DNA from: Saccharomonospora sp. CUA-673 | GTDB lineage: Bacteria > Actinomycetota > Actinomycetes > Mycobacteriales > Pseudonocardiaceae | DNA: 54,158 nucleotides | Assembly: GCF_001942305.1 (NCBI RefSeq) | Contig: NZ_MKKE01000028.1 | Coordinates: forward strand, 1 to 54,158 | Reading direction: 5' to 3' | Shown: positions 28,737 to 38,753 of the stretch, piece after piece | How positions within the stretch are numbered: position 1 is the first letter of the stretch | Layout: every line of letters begins with the position of its first letter | Position numbers and translations under genes: made by a program | The notes under the pieces: generated by a model | Told to the model about the DNA's origin: nothing | Seen by the model: the letters and a program-made list of their open reading frames with translations, nothing else | The model's database searches: none

Positions 28737-28754
28737 GCTTGTACGGTCGCTGCC

Positions 28755-30276
28755 ATGACCGCCGAACACACCTCCCCCGGCTCGACGGCCCGCGCCTCGG
28801 CGCGCACGTGGGCAGGCCTGCCGATCCTGTTGCTGCCCACGCTGCTCGTGGCGATGGACATCTCGATCCTGTTCGTCGCCGGACCGGCCGTGGCCCGCGA
28901 TCTCGCCCCGAACGCCACGCAATGGCTGTGGATGATGGACATCTACAGCTTCGTGATGGCCGGCCTGCTCCTGACGATGGGCGCCGTCGGCGACCGCATC
29001 GGCCGCAGGCGGCTGCTGCTGATCGGCACGGTGGTGTTCGGCATCGGATCGGCCGGACTGGCGTTCGCGCCGTCACCGGAGGTGTTCATCGCCGCGCGCG
29101 TGCTGCTCGGCGTCGGCGCCGCTACCCTCGCGCCGTCGACACTCGGCCTGATCCGCGCGATGTTCCACGACCCCGACCAACGACGCGCCGCGGTCGGAGC
29201 GTGGACGGCGGCGTTCGCCGGCGGCGCCGTCGCCGGACCGGTGTTCGGGGGCCTGCTGCTCGAACACTTCTGGTGGGGCTCGGTGTTCCTCATCAACATC
29301 CCCGTCATGGCACTGCTCCTGGCAACGCGCCCGTGCTGCTGCCCGAATCACGCGACCCCGACGCCGGCGGATTCGACCTGCTCGGCGCGCTGCTGTCGCT
29401 CGCCGGCATCGTGTCCGTCGTCTACGCCGGCAAACGGCTCGCCGAACACGGCGCCGACGGCATCGCACTCGCCGCCCTCGGCGCCGGCATCGCCCTCGCC
29501 GTGAGCGCGGTGGCGTGGATGCGGCGCGCCCGCCACCCTCTGCTCGACCTGTCGCTGTTCACCCGGCCGCCTTCGGCGCCGCCGTCGGCACCAACATCGT
29601 CGTCGGCCTCGCCATGGCCGGACTGGGCCTGCTCGCGTTCACGTTCCTGCAGACCGTCCACGACCTGTCTCCGCTACGCGCCGGGCTCGTCGCCCTGCCG
29701 ACCATCGCCGGCAGCATCGCCGGCACCGCCGTGGCCGCACGCCTCGGCGGACGGATCCGCCCGGCCACACTGGTGGTCGTCGGCTTCGGCCTCACCGCAG
29801 GCGGACTCGCCGGGGTCGGACAGCTCGACCCCGACACGCACGTGGCGGTGTTCATCACCGGCTACACCGTGCTGACCCTCGGCATCGGCATCCTCGGCAC
29901 CCTCGCCAACACGCTGGTCCTCGATACCGCACCGACCGAACGCGCGTCGAGCGCCGCCGGAACGTCGGAAACGGGCATGGTGCTCGGCGAAGCCCTCGGC
30001 ATCGCCCTGTTCGGCACCGTGTCCGCCGCGATCTACCAACGCCTCATGGCCCGCGACCCGGGCATCGCCCTACCCGACGGAGCAGGCAACACCGTCGCCG
30101 GCGACGTCGGCATCGCCCGACAACTCCCCGCCGACGAGGCAGCCACCCTGATCGACGCGGCACACGAGGCGTTCACCTCCGGCTTCACCACGGTGTCCAC
30201 CACCGCCGCCGTACTCCTGACCTGCGCCGCCGTCGCGGCCGCCGTCGCGCTGCGCCGCGTCCCGGCACGCGGGTAA
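28755..30276 (+). CDS. MFS drug efflux transporter, DHA2-like (two apparent frameshifts)
   Basis: Predicted 14-helix exporter of about 507 aa. Motif A is MGAVGDRIGRRRLLLIG after helix 2, and motif C is AFAGGAVAGPVFGGLLLEHFWWGSVFLINIP in helix 5. Three frames must be joined near 29325 (to NAPVLLPESRDPDAGGFDLLGALLSL) and near 29572 (RP to AFGAAVGTNIVVGLAMAGLG). The 1522-nt span fits two missing bases. An MFS gene also sits next to uvrB in M. tuberculosis (Rv1634). Expression is probably controlled by the divergent TetR. Confidence 0.87.
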
Positions 30277-30390
30277 CGATCAGTCGCGGATCGCCGTTCC
30301 AGGTGACAAGCGTGGCCGGCATGACCGACAATCTCGGTGCAGGATCGTCTTTTCCGCCACACCCTCTGATGTCCGGTTAGGAGGCCCGTC

Positions 30391-30774
30391 ATGCCTCGGC
30401 CCGTGTTCTTCGAGGTATACGCGAGCGATCCCGAACGCGCGATCACGTTCTACACGACCGTCTTCGAGTGGCACTTCGAAAGATGGGCACCCGAAGCCAC
30501 GTGGGCGATCACGACCGGCACCGGAAGCACCGGCATCGACGGCAGCCTCGTGCAACGGGAGGAACCCCCGCCGAGTAACGGCGCCGCACCGCCCACCTGC
30601 TCGCTCACGATGGAGGTCGACGACCTCGATCTGATGCTGCGCGAGATCGAACAGGCCGGAGGCAGCGCAGCCGGCCCCGTGCAGACGATCGCCGCCGTCG
30701 GCCGGCTCGCCTACTGCCGCGACCCCGAGGGCACCCTGTTCGGCCTGCTCGAACCGGACCCCAGCATCGGCTGA
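30391..30774 (+). CDS. VOC (glyoxalase/bleomycin-resistance) family protein
   Basis: 127 aa with two beta-alpha-beta-beta-beta modules: PVFFEVYASDPERAITFYTTVFEWHFERW opens the first, and CSLTMEVDDLDLMLREIEQAGGSAAG through YCRDPEGTLFGLLE closes the second. The fold binds a metal or small ligand; substrate unknown. AGGAGG precedes ATG 30391. Convergent with uvrB, 19 nt between stops. Confidence 0.87.
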   Translation: MPRPVFFEVYASDPERAITFYTTVFEWHFERWAPEATWAITTGTGSTGIDGSLVQREEPPPSNGAAPPTCSLTMEVDDLDLMLREIEQAGGSAAGPVQTIAAVGRLAYCRDPEGTLFGLLEPDPSIG

Positions 30775-30793
30775 ACCGACTGGGCCGCGACGG

Positions 30794-32953
30794 TCACTGC
30801 TGACCCGCGGCGTCCATCCCGCGTAGTTCCTTCTTGAGCTCGTGGATCTCGTCGCGCAGCCGGGCGGCGAGCTCGAACTGCAGATCGCGGGCGGCCTGCA
30901 TCATCTGGTCGGTCATCTGCTGGATGAGGTCGGCCAGTTCGGCGCGCGGCATCGAACTCGGCTCGCGGTCGACGAGCATGCCGGAGCTACGGACCTTGTC
31001 GCCCTGCTCGGGCTTCTTGCCCCGCGAGGAGTTCCGACCGGAACCGCCGACGTCGACCCCGTCCTCGGAGTCCTCGGCCTCGGTGTAGACGCGATCGAGG
31101 ATGTCGGCGATCTTCTTCCGCAACGGTTGCGGGTCGATGCCGCGTTCGGTGTTGTAGGCGACCTGCTTCTCCCGCCGCCGGTTGGTCTCGTCGATGGCGT
31201 ACTGCATCGAGTCGGTGATCGTGTCGGCGTACATGTGCACCTGGCCCGACACGTTCCGTGCCGCGCGACCGATCGTCTGCACGAGCGACGTCCCGCTGCG
31301 CAGGAAGCCCTCCTTGTCGGCGTCGAGGATCGCCACGAGCGACACCTCGGGCAGGTCGAGGCCCTCCCGCAGGAGGTTGATGCCGACGAGCACGTCGAAA
31401 TCGCCCGACCGCAGCTGGCGCAGCAGCTCCACCCGGCGCAGCGTGTCGACCTCGGAGTGCAGGTAGCGCACGCGGATGCCGAGTTCCAGCAGGTAGTCGG
31501 TGAGATCCTCGGCCATCTTCTTCGTCAACGTGGTGACGAGGGTGCGTTCGTCCTTGTCGGCGCGGGTGCGGATCTCGTGCACCAGATCGTCGATCTGCCC
31601 CTCGGTGGGTTTGACGACGATCTCCGGGTCGACCAGGCCCGTCGGCCGGATGACCTGCTCGACGAACTCACCGCCGGCCTGGCCCATCTCGTACGGGCCG
31701 GGCGTCGCGGACAGGTACACCGTCTGCCCGATCCGGTCGGCGAACTCCTCCCACGTGAGCGGACGGTTGTCGAGGGCGCTCGGCAGGCGGAACCCGTGGT
31801 CGACGAGCGTGCGCTTGCGGGACATGTCGCCCTCGAACATCGCGCCGATCTGCGGCACCGTCTGGTGCGACTCGTCGATGACGAGCAGGAAGTCCTCGGG
31901 GAAGTAGTCGAGCAGCGTGGCCGGCGACGACCCGGCCGGCCGGGCGTCGATGTGGCGCGAGTAGTTCTCGATGCCCGAGCAGAACCCGACCTGGCGCATC
32001 ATCTCGATGTCGTAGCTCGTGCGCATGCGCAGCCGCTGAGCCTCGAGGAGCTTGTTCTGCTTCTCGAGCTCGGCGAGGCGCTCCTCGAGCTCGGACTCGA
32101 TGGCGTGCACGGCCCGCTCCATGCGTTCCGGACCGGCCACGTAGTGGGTGGCCGGGAAGATCCGCACCTCGTCGACCTCGCTGACGATCTCCCCGGTCAA
32201 CGGGTGCAGGTAGTAGAGGCTGTCGATCTCGTCGCCGAAGAACTCGACGCGGATCGCGAGCTCCTCGTAGGCGGGGATGATCTCGACGGTGTCGCCGCGC
32301 ACGCGGAACGTGCCGCGCGCGAACGCCAGGTCGTTGCGGGTGTACTGCACGTCGACCAGGGCGCGCAGGAAGACGTCGCGCTCGACCTCCTCACCGACCG
32401 CGAGCCGGCTCGACCGGTCGAGGTACGACTGCGGCGTGCCGAGGCCGTAGATGCACGACACGCTCGCGACCACGATCGTGTCGCGGCGCGAGAGCAGGTT
32501 CATCGTCGCCGAGTGCCGCAACCGCTCGACGTCGTCGTTGATCGACGAGTCCTTCTCGATGTAGGTGTCGGTCTGCGGGACGTACGCCTCGGGCTGGTAG
32601 TAGTCGTAGTAGCTGACGAAGTACTCCACCGCGTTGTTCGGGAAGAACTCGCGCAGCTCGTTGGCCATCTGCGCGGCCAGCGTCTTGTTGGGCTCGAGCA
32701 CGAGCGTGGGCCGCTGGACGCGCTCCACCAGCCACGCGGTCGTCGCCGACTTGCCCGTACCGGTCGCACCGAGCAGGACGACGTCCTTCTCCCCCTGGCC
32801 CAGCCTGCGCTCCAGCTCCTCGATCGCCGCCGGCTGGTCGCCCGCCGGCTCGTACTCGCTGACGACCTCGAACCGGCCGCCCGTACGGGGGATGTCGGAG
32901 ACGGGCCGGAACTCGGAGTGCGCCAGCACTGGGTGTTCGGTCGCGAATGCCAC
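30794..32953 (-). CDS. uvrB: Excinuclease ABC subunit UvrB
   Basis: 719 aa helicase-like subunit that verifies damage and recruits UvrC. Walker [19 protein letters not shown]; beta-hairpin [22 protein letters not shown]; domain 3 with [25 protein letters not shown] and [12 protein letters not shown]; the C-terminal UVR motif is [23 protein letters not shown] 32953 is chosen because a damage-type promoter places its -10 (TACCCT) 7 nt upstream, giving a leaderless mRNA. The upstream in-frame ATG at 33121 would include the promoter and overlap the divergent DUF402 gene. Confidence 0.97.
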   Translation of the reverse strand: MAFATEHPVLAHSEFRPVSDIPRTGGRFEVVSEYEPAGDQPAAIEELERRLGQGEKDVVLLGATGTGKSATTAWLVERVQRPTLVLEPNKTLAAQMANELREFFPNNAVEYFVSYYDYYQPEAYVPQTDTYIEKDSSINDDVERLRHSATMNLLSRRDTIVVASVSCIYGLGTPQSYLDRSSRLAVGEEVERDVFLRALVDVQYTRNDLAFARGTFRVRGDTVEIIPAYEELAIRVEFFGDEIDSLYYLHPLTGEIVSEVDEVRIFPATHYVAGPERMERAVHAIESELEERLAELEKQNKLLEAQRLRMRTSYDIEMMRQVGFCSGIENYSRHIDARPAGSSPATLLDYFPEDFLLVIDESHQTVPQIGAMFEGDMSRKRTLVDHGFRLPSALDNRPLTWEEFADRIGQTVYLSATPGPYEMGQAGGEFVEQVIRPTGLVDPEIVVKPTEGQIDDLVHEIRTRADKDERTLVTTLTKKMAEDLTDYLLELGIRVRYLHSEVDTLRRVELLRQLRSGDFDVLVGINLLREGLDLPEVSLVAILDADKEGFLRSGTSLVQTIGRAARNVSGQVHMYADTITDSMQYAIDETNRRREKQVAYNTERGIDPQPLRKKIADILDRVYTEAEDSEDGVDVGGSGRNSSRGKKPEQGDKVRSSGMLVDREPSSMPRAELADLIQQMTDQMMQAARDLQFELAARLRDEIHELKKELRGMDAAGQQ

Positions 32954-32960
32954 GAGGTCC

Positions 32961-32983
32961 AGGGTAGGCGCCTCCACCGACAG
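32961..32983 (-). promoter_or_regulatory. RecA-NDp (PafBC-type) damage promoter of uvrB
   Basis: - strand: CTGTCGGTG, 8-nt spacer GAGGCGCC, then TACCCT, followed after 7 nt by the GTG start. Matches TTGTCRGTG-N8-TAnnnT at all but the first base. Confidence 0.82.
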
Positions 32984-33056
32984 TTTCGGTCCCGCGTCGC
33001 GGAGTCCACCGGTCGATGGCTCGACGGCCTCCGCCCGGCCGAGCAAGATGATCGTC

Positions 33057-33563
33057 ATGCACCCGCCGAAGTGCGAGACCTTCGACGTCGCGGCCGGAAC
33101 GAACACCGACCCCAAGGGCATCGTCCGTGAGGTCGAGGAGTACCGGGTGGAGCCCTTCGGCCTGTACCTCGCCCGCCCGACCCCCGGCCGGCCGCAGTTC
33201 CACTACCTCGAGTCCTGGCTGCTGCCGGACCTGGACCTACGGATCACCGACTTCTGGTTCAATCCCGGCCACGAACGCGATCAGGACTTCTACCTAGACG
33301 TCGTGTCCATCACCCGCGGCGACGACGTGTGGCACGCCCGCGACCTGTACCTCGACCTGGTGTTGCGGCAGCATCGCGAGATCGAGGTGATCGACACCGA
33401 CGAGCTCCTCGAAGCCGCCGGCACCGGCCTGCTCACCCACGCCGAGGCAGCCGAGGCACTCGAAACGGCCTACACCGCGTTGGCCGCCCTCTCGCGGCAC
33501 GACCACGACCTCGCCGCCTGGCTGGACTCCCTCGGCATCACGCTCACCTGGAAACGCCGCTGA
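33057..33563 (+). CDS. DUF402 family protein
   Basis: 168 aa. [41 protein letters not shown] is the family opening, and [46 protein letters not shown] is the barrel core with its conserved acidic residues. DUF402 includes nucleoside-phosphate hydrolases such as FomD, but the role of this lineage is unknown. It occupies the conserved Rv1632c position beside uvrB and coaE. ATG 33057; another in-frame ATG at 33048 is possible. Confidence 0.87.
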   Translation: MHPPKCETFDVAAGTNTDPKGIVREVEEYRVEPFGLYLARPTPGRPQFHYLESWLLPDLDLRITDFWFNPGHERDQDFYLDVVSITRGDDVWHARDLYLDLVLRQHREIEVIDTDELLEAAGTGLLTHAEAAEALETAYTALAALSRHDHDLAAWLDSLGITLTWKRR

Positions 33564-33576
33564 CGTCCGGGACGGC

Positions 33577-34770
33577 TCAGACCTCCCAGCCGGTGTCGGC
33601 GGCCCAGCGCTGCGCGCGGACGAACGCCGCGTCGACCCACGACTGCTTCTCCTCGGCGTAGTTGAGGGAGCTGAGGTCGCGGCTGTGCTTGGTCGCCAAC
33701 CGCAGCTTGATGTCCGCGTACGCCGCGGCCTCGGCCGGGTTGGCCCGCAGCCAGTCGCGGAACAACAACGCCAACCGCCACGCGGGCCCCTCGGCCGAGC
33801 GGACGTGCAGGTTCACCGGACGTGCCGGGTCGGCGCCGTAGTGGAACCGCTTGTCCCACCGGCCCGGCCCCGACTCGTCGTCCTGCGGCTGGTCGAACCA
33901 GTGCCCCTCGGCGCGCACGAAACCCGCGTCGGACAGGGCGTCGGAGATGCGGTCGGCGTCGAGGAGGTTCGGCACGGTCAGCTGCAGGTCGACGACATCC
34001 TTCGCCGGCAGGTCCGGCACGGCCGTCGACCCGATGTGGTCGGCGCGCAGGCCCACCGAGCCCGCGGCCAGGCGCACGCGCGCGAGCAGCCGCTCGGCCT
34101 GGGCCGCCCACGTCGGATCCGGGACGCCGATCAGCGGCGGCCTCGGCGGACGTGGGGAACGCAGGCGCACGGCCGCCTCGAACGGCACGAGTCGTTCGTT
34201 CCACAGCGCGTCGACCTCGGCCCGCACGACGTGCGGGGCATCGTTGTTGTCCAGCCACTCGTCGGCGGCGGCCACGCGCTGTTCCCGCGTCGCCTGGGCG
34301 GCGATCCGAGCCCGCGCGTCGGCCTCCGACATCCCCCGCGACGCCACGAGCCGCTCTACCCGCACGTCCTCGTCTGCGTCGACGACGAGGACCAGATGAT
34401 AGTTCGCGCCCAGACCGCCCTCGACCAGCAGCGGGATGTCGTGCACGACGATCGCGTCCGCCGCCGCACCGTTCATCAGCTCGGCCGTGCGCGCGCCGAT
34501 CCGCGGATGCGTGATCGCGTTCAACCGCGCCCGGGAATCCTCGTCCGCGAACGCCTTTGCGGCCAGCGCCGCGCGATCGAGCACGCCGTCGACGGTCAGG
34601 ACGTCCTCGCCGAACGCCTCGACGATCTCCGCCAGCCCGTCGGTGCCCGGTTCGACGACCTCCCTCGCGATCCGGTCCGCATCGATCACCGTCGCACCCA
34701 GCTCGGCGAGCCGTGCCGTCACCGTCGACTTGCCCGACCCGATTCCGCCCGTCAGCCCTACACGCAGCAT
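33577..34770 (-). CDS. coaE: Dephospho-CoA kinase fused to a GrpB/UPF0157 domain
   Basis: 397 aa. Residues 1 to about 200 are CoaE, which phosphorylates dephospho-CoA in the last step of CoA synthesis: P-loop LRVGLTGGIGSGKSTV, DADRIAREVVEPG, and the lid VASRGMSEADARARIAAQ. Residues from about 230 form a GrpB (UPF0157) nucleotidyltransferase-like domain: VGLRADHIGSTAVPDLPAKDVVDLQL. This fusion is standard in mycobacteria and relatives (Rv1631). ATG 34770 begins exactly at the kinase domain; the frame open to 34869 is not needed. Confidence 0.95.
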   Translation of the reverse strand: MLRVGLTGGIGSGKSTVTARLAELGATVIDADRIAREVVEPGTDGLAEIVEAFGEDVLTVDGVLDRAALAAKAFADEDSRARLNAITHPRIGARTAELMNGAAADAIVVHDIPLLVEGGLGANYHLVLVVDADEDVRVERLVASRGMSEADARARIAAQATREQRVAAADEWLDNNDAPHVVRAEVDALWNERLVPFEAAVRLRSPRPPRPPLIGVPDPTWAAQAERLLARVRLAAGSVGLRADHIGSTAVPDLPAKDVVDLQLTVPNLLDADRISDALSDAGFVRAEGHWFDQPQDDESGPGRWDKRFHYGADPARPVNLHVRSAEGPAWRLALLFRDWLRANPAEAAAYADIKLRLATKHSRDLSSLNYAEEKQSWVDAAFVRAQRWAADTGWEV

Positions 34771-34925
34771 CCGCGCATTCAACCAGTTCGCCGTCCCGAC
34801 CCACTCTCCGACGTCGACCAAACCGTTATGCAGGGATTTCGGGTGACACGCCGCCAGGTTCCACCACACTCAGGCGTCAACTACCTAATGTGACCGGCGA
34901 CGGCTATCGCTCATACGGAGGAACG

Positions 34926-35141
34926 ATGCCCGCCAACACGTACGTCGGCAAACACCGCCTGGGCAACCCGGGCCTCGTGCACTGCATCATGCACCGCGCC
35001 GTTGCGCAGCGCTCGACGAGCACCGCCGCAACTGGCTGACCGCACTGCTCGTGCCCGCGAAACACAGCCTCGCCGGGCTGCGCCGCCGCGCCCGCGCCGC
35101 CGCGTACGAACGCGCCTGGATCCCGGCCACGCGTCCGCCTG
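34926..35141 (+). CDS. Small hypothetical protein, probably frameshifted
   Basis: A strong GGAGGA lies 5 nt before ATG 34926. The open frame gives 37 residues (MPANTYVGKHRLGNPGLVHC...) and stops at 35038. If one base is missing near 34998-35010, the frame continues as CAALDEHRRNWLTALLVPAK and an Arg/Ala-rich helix, which looks more protein-like. The true C-terminus is unclear; a stop near 35141 would need a second restored base. A terminator hairpin follows at 35188. No family recognised. Confidence 0.35.
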
Positions 35142-35187
35142 ACCCGACCGGCCCGACCTGCCGGGCCGACGCACCCGGCCTCGACGA

Positions 35188-35222
35188 CACGGCCCGCCGC
35201 TGCCTGACGCAGCGGCGGGCCG
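35188..35222 (+). terminator. Hairpin terminator after the small + strand gene
   Basis: ACGGCCCGCCGCTGC (35188-35202) pairs perfectly with GCAGCGGCGGGCCGT (35208-35222) around a CTGAC loop, followed by TCTGCTG. Confidence 0.72.
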
Positions 35223-35289
35223 TTCTGCTGCGCACCCGCGGAGACAGCCCGCCCGCACGCGACTCGGCCGGACCACCCACCCACGAAAA

Positions 35290-35329
35290 GGGGTGGCCCC
35301 GGCCCGATGATCGGACCGGGGGCCACCCC
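35290..35329 (-). terminator. Rho-independent terminator of rpsA
   Basis: On the - strand GGGGTGGCCCCCGG pairs with CCGGGGCCACCCC (one bulge), followed by TTTTCG. It begins 14 nt after the rpsA stop. The same hairpin can also stop + strand readthrough. Confidence 0.85.
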
Positions 35330-35343
35330 GTGGTTCAGGCTAC

Positions 35344-36879
35344 TCACGCACCGCCGGAGAGCTTCTCCCGCAGAGCCGCGAGCTGCTCGTCACTGGCCAG
35401 CGTGCCGCCGCTCTGGGCGGGCTGCTCGGCCGACGACGAGGAAGAGGAGGAGGACGACGAGGACGTCGAGCCGCCACCCGAGGTGTAGTTCTGCTCGCCG
35501 CCACCCTCGACGCCGGTCGCGGCGTCGGCCGCAGCAGCGGCGTTGGCGGCAGCAGCCTCGGCGACCTGCTTCATGTGCTGCTCGTAGCGAGCGTGCGCCT
35601 CGGCGTACTGCTTCTCCCACTCCTCGCGCTGGGTGTCGTACCCCTCCTGCCACTCCTGGGTGTCCGGGTCGAAGCCCTCGGGGTAGATGTAGTTGCCCTG
35701 CTCGTCGTACTCGGCAGCCATGCCGTACTGGGTCGGGTCGAAGTCGGTCTCCGGCGTCAGACCCTCGTTCGCCTGCTTCAGCGACAGCGAGATGCGGCGA
35801 CGCTCGAGGTCGATGTCGATGACCTTGACCATGACCTCGGTGCCGACCTGCACGACCTGCTCCGGGATCTCCACGTGGCGCTCGGCCAGCTCGGAGATGT
35901 GCACCAGGCCCTCGATGCCCTCCTCGACGCGGACGAACGCGCCGAACGGGACGAGCTTGGTGACCTTGCCCGGCACGATCTGGCCGATCGCGTGGGTGCG
36001 GGCGAACTGACGCCACGGGTCTTCCTGGGTGGCCTTCAGCGACAGGGACACGCGCTCGCGGTCCATGTCGACCTCGAGCACCTCGACCGTGACCTCCTGG
36101 CCGACCTCGACGACCTCGGACGGGTGGTCGATGTGCTTCCAGGACAGCTCCGAGACGTGCACCAGACCGTCGACGCCGCCGAGGTCCACGAACGCACCGA
36201 AGTTGACGATCGAGGAGACGACACCCTTGCGGACCTGGCCCTTGGCGAGCGCGTTGAGGAACTCGCTGCGGACCTCGGACTGGGTCTGCTCCAGGTAGGC
36301 GCGACGGGACAGGACCACGTTGTTGCGGTTCTTGTCCAGCTCGATGATCTTGGCCTCGAGCTCGCGGCCGACGTACGGCTGCAGGTCGCGCACGCGGCGC
36401 ATCTCGACCAGCGAGGCGGGCAGGAAGCCGCGGAGACCGATGTCGAGGATGAGGCCGCCCTTGACGACCTCGATGACGGTGCCCTTGACGGGCTCGTCCT
36501 TCTCCTTGAGCTCCTCGATCGTGCCCCAGGCGCGCTCGTACTGGGCGCGCTTCTTGGACAGGATCAGCCGGCCTTCCTTGTCCTCCTTCTGCAGGACAAG
36601 GGCCTCCACCTCGTCACCGACGGCGACAACCTCGGCCGGGTCGACATCGTGCTTGATGGACAGCTCACGAGAGGGGATGACGCCCTCGGTCTTGTAACCG
36701 ATGTCGAGCAGCACTTCGTCGCGATCGACCTTGACGATCGTGCCTTCGACGATGTCACCATCGTTGAAGTACTTGATGGTCTTGTCGATCGCGGCGAGGA
36801 AGTCTTCCTCCGTCCCGATGTCGTTGACGGCGACCTGGGCCTGCGCGGCGCTCGGGGCGGTGGTGGTGTCGATGGTCAT
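35344..36879 (-). CDS. rpsA: 30S ribosomal protein S1
   Basis: 511 aa. Four S1/OB domains are visible: GDIVEGTIVKVDRDEVLLDIGY, GTVIEVVKGGLILDIGLRGF, GVVSSIVNFGAFVDLGGVDG and GKVTKLVPFGAFVRVEEGIE. It binds mRNA and assists initiation on structured messages. The C-terminal tail beyond about residue 375 is lineage-specific: Tyr/Glu-rich, then Ala-rich, then a run of twelve Ser before the end. ATG 36879 with GGAG about 11 nt upstream. Flanked by polA and coaE as in M. tuberculosis. Confidence 0.96.
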   Translation of the reverse strand: MTIDTTTAPSAAQAQVAVNDIGTEEDFLAAIDKTIKYFNDGDIVEGTIVKVDRDEVLLDIGYKTEGVIPSRELSIKHDVDPAEVVAVGDEVEALVLQKEDKEGRLILSKKRAQYERAWGTIEELKEKDEPVKGTVIEVVKGGLILDIGLRGFLPASLVEMRRVRDLQPYVGRELEAKIIELDKNRNNVVLSRRAYLEQTQSEVRSEFLNALAKGQVRKGVVSSIVNFGAFVDLGGVDGLVHVSELSWKHIDHPSEVVEVGQEVTVEVLEVDMDRERVSLSLKATQEDPWRQFARTHAIGQIVPGKVTKLVPFGAFVRVEEGIEGLVHISELAERHVEIPEQVVQVGTEVMVKVIDIDLERRRISLSLKQANEGLTPETDFDPTQYGMAAEYDEQGNYIYPEGFDPDTQEWQEGYDTQREEWEKQYAEAHARYEQHMKQVAEAAAANAAAAADAATGVEGGGEQNYTSGGGSTSSSSSSSSSSSAEQPAQSGGTLASDEQLAALREKLSGGA

Positions 36880-37176
36880 TAGGTGGGTTGCTCCGGTAGC
36901 GGATAGAAGTCGAAGGTGTGCAGTTTGCCAGCGCAGTTCGCCGATACGAGCCGCTCCGCCGAACGCGGAATCCGCTGGAGACCGCGTCGTGGAACAGCCG
37001 CTGAGGATCATCTCGAGATGCGCTGCCGCACCACCCCGACGAACCGGAAACCGGACCGCTGGGTGCAGGAAGCGCGAAACCCACTGCGCTAACAAACATC
37101 GTACGCGGCGTGCTGTAACCGGCACAATCAGGGGTGCACCGGTGATCAGCCCGCCCACCAGGGGACGATTGGACCT

Positions 37177-38064
37177 GTGTCCTCGGCATCCCCGGAACCA
37201 CCGGAAACCTCGGAACCACCGCCCGCGCAGCGGTACGCCGGCACCGAGACGAAACTCGGCACCACCGGCGTCGCGTACCGCCGCGTCGACTCCCCCGAGG
37301 CCGAGCGCGCCACGCTCGCCTGGTGGGACACCGACGCCGATACGTATCACGCCCAACACGGGGCGTTCCTCGGCGAGGCCGACTTCGTGTGGTGTCCCGA
37401 GGGCGTGCGCGAGGTCGACGTCCGGCTGCTCGGCGGCGCCGAGACCCTGCCCGGTGCGGACGTCCTCGAGATCGGCTGCGGCTCGGCGCCGTGCGCGCGG
37501 TGGCTGACGGCGCAGGGTGCCCGCGTCGTCGCGCTCGACCTGTCGGCGGGCATGTTGCGGCATGCCACCGCCGCCGCGGAGCGCACCGGCCTGTCGCCCG
37601 CGCTGCTGCAGGCCAACGCCGAGCACCTGCCGCTCGCGTCCGGGTCGTTCGACATCGCCTGCTCGGCGTTCGGGGCACTGCCGTTCGTGCCGTCCGCGGA
37701 GACCGTCTTCGCCGAGGTGGCCCGGGTGCTGCGGCCGGGTGGCAGGTGGGTGTTCTCGGTGACGCATCCGATGCGGTGGATCTTCTCCGACGATCCCGGC
37801 CCCACCGGGCTGACGGCCGTCGAGTCGTACTTCGACCGCACGCCCTACGTCGAGCAGGACGCCGCCGGCGCCGCGACGTACGTGGAGTACCACCGCACGC
37901 TCGGCGACTGGATCCGCGCACTGAACGCGACCGGGCTGCGACTCGTGGACCTGATCGAACCCGAGTGGCCCGCCGGACACGACCGCGTCTGGGGCCAGTG
38001 GAGCCCGCTGCGCGGCAAGTACTTCCCCGGCACGGCGATCTTCTGCACCGAACGCGCCGACTGA
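37177..38064 (+). CDS. Class I SAM-dependent methyltransferase
   Basis: 295 aa. After a Pro/Glu-rich start: WWDTDADTYHAQHGAFLGEADFVWCPEG, motif I VLEIGCGSAPCARWL, ALDLSAGMLRHA, LANAEHLPL-like segment QANAEHLPLASGSFDIACSA, and VARVLRPGGRWVFSVTHPMRW. The extended C-terminus (YHRTLGDWIRALNATGLRL...) matches small-molecule O/N-methyltransferases of actinobacteria. Substrate unknown. GTG 37177. Its 297-nt upstream gap to rpsA holds the rpsA promoter; nothing else was recognised there. Confidence 0.87.
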   Translation: MSSASPEPPETSEPPPAQRYAGTETKLGTTGVAYRRVDSPEAERATLAWWDTDADTYHAQHGAFLGEADFVWCPEGVREVDVRLLGGAETLPGADVLEIGCGSAPCARWLTAQGARVVALDLSAGMLRHATAAAERTGLSPALLQANAEHLPLASGSFDIACSAFGALPFVPSAETVFAEVARVLRPGGRWVFSVTHPMRWIFSDDPGPTGLTAVESYFDRTPYVEQDAAGAATYVEYHRTLGDWIRALNATGLRLVDLIEPEWPAGHDRVWGQWSPLRGKYFPGTAIFCTERAD

Positions 38065-38071
38065 CGAGCGG

Positions 38072-38680
38072 TCAGTAGCCGGCGACGGGCCTGCGTTCGC
38101 CGAGCTGGTGCACCGACGTGGGCCTGCCGTCGAGCGCCCTGCGGACGCCGTCGAGCACGCCGCGTTCGATCTCCTCGTGCCCGAGCGGCCTGCGCAGCGA
38201 GACGTCCGAGGTCGCCCCGAGCAGCACCTGCTGGGTCCGCCGCTCGGGGCAGAACGGATCCGGCGGCACCGCGACGTCCGCCGCGTCGCCCGATTCCGGC
38301 ACCGCCGACACCTCGACGACCGGTGCGTCGTCGGCCAACAACGGGGACACGGCGGCGAGCACGGCCGAGCGGTACGCCTCGTGCAGCCACGCGACGAGCA
38401 GGTCGGCGGGGCCGCCGAGGTCGTCGAGGACGAGACCGGCCTTGCGCGCGAGTTCGCCGGGCTGGTCCCAGTGCGCCTCCACCCAGATCGCCTTGCCCGA
38501 ACCGACGCTCATCTGCCGGTTTCCGGACGCCCAGCGCACCGAATGCTGATCGGGCTGCCCGGCGGGGATCGGGGCGTAGCGGCGACTGGGCAGGACGACC
38601 CGCCAGCCGTCGACGGCGAGCTCGCGCGCCACCCTGCGGAGCATTCCGGTTCCGGCGAGCACCAGCGCACGACGCGTCAT
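38072..38680 (-). CDS. Rossmann-like hypothetical protein
   Basis: 202 aa. It opens RRALVLAGTGMLRRVARELAVDGWRVVLPSRRY, a nucleotide-binding beta-alpha-beta with GxGML, and continues LDDLGGPADLLVAWLHEAYR. It resembles a minimal short-chain dehydrogenase lacking the usual YxxxK, so catalysis is doubtful. The end (GHEEIERGVLDGVRRALDGRPTSVHQLGE) is conserved-looking. Convergent with the methyltransferase gene, 7 nt apart. Confidence 0.7.
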   Translation of the reverse strand: MTRRALVLAGTGMLRRVARELAVDGWRVVLPSRRYAPIPAGQPDQHSVRWASGNRQMSVGSGKAIWVEAHWDQPGELARKAGLVLDDLGGPADLLVAWLHEAYRSAVLAAVSPLLADDAPVVEVSAVPESGDAADVAVPPDPFCPERRTQQVLLGATSDVSLRRPLGHEEIERGVLDGVRRALDGRPTSVHQLGERRPVAGY

Positions 38681-38753
38681 GGTCGCGACGTTAGCCGCGC
38701 GGCGGGCCGCACGCAGCCCACAACCGGACCAACGAGGGCCCGCGTGTACCGGT

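Noticed and set aside
33048..33056. Alternative DUF402 start at 33048
   Set aside because: Adds MIV only and has no better ribosome site; MHPPK is the usual family start. Left as a possibility in the gene entry.
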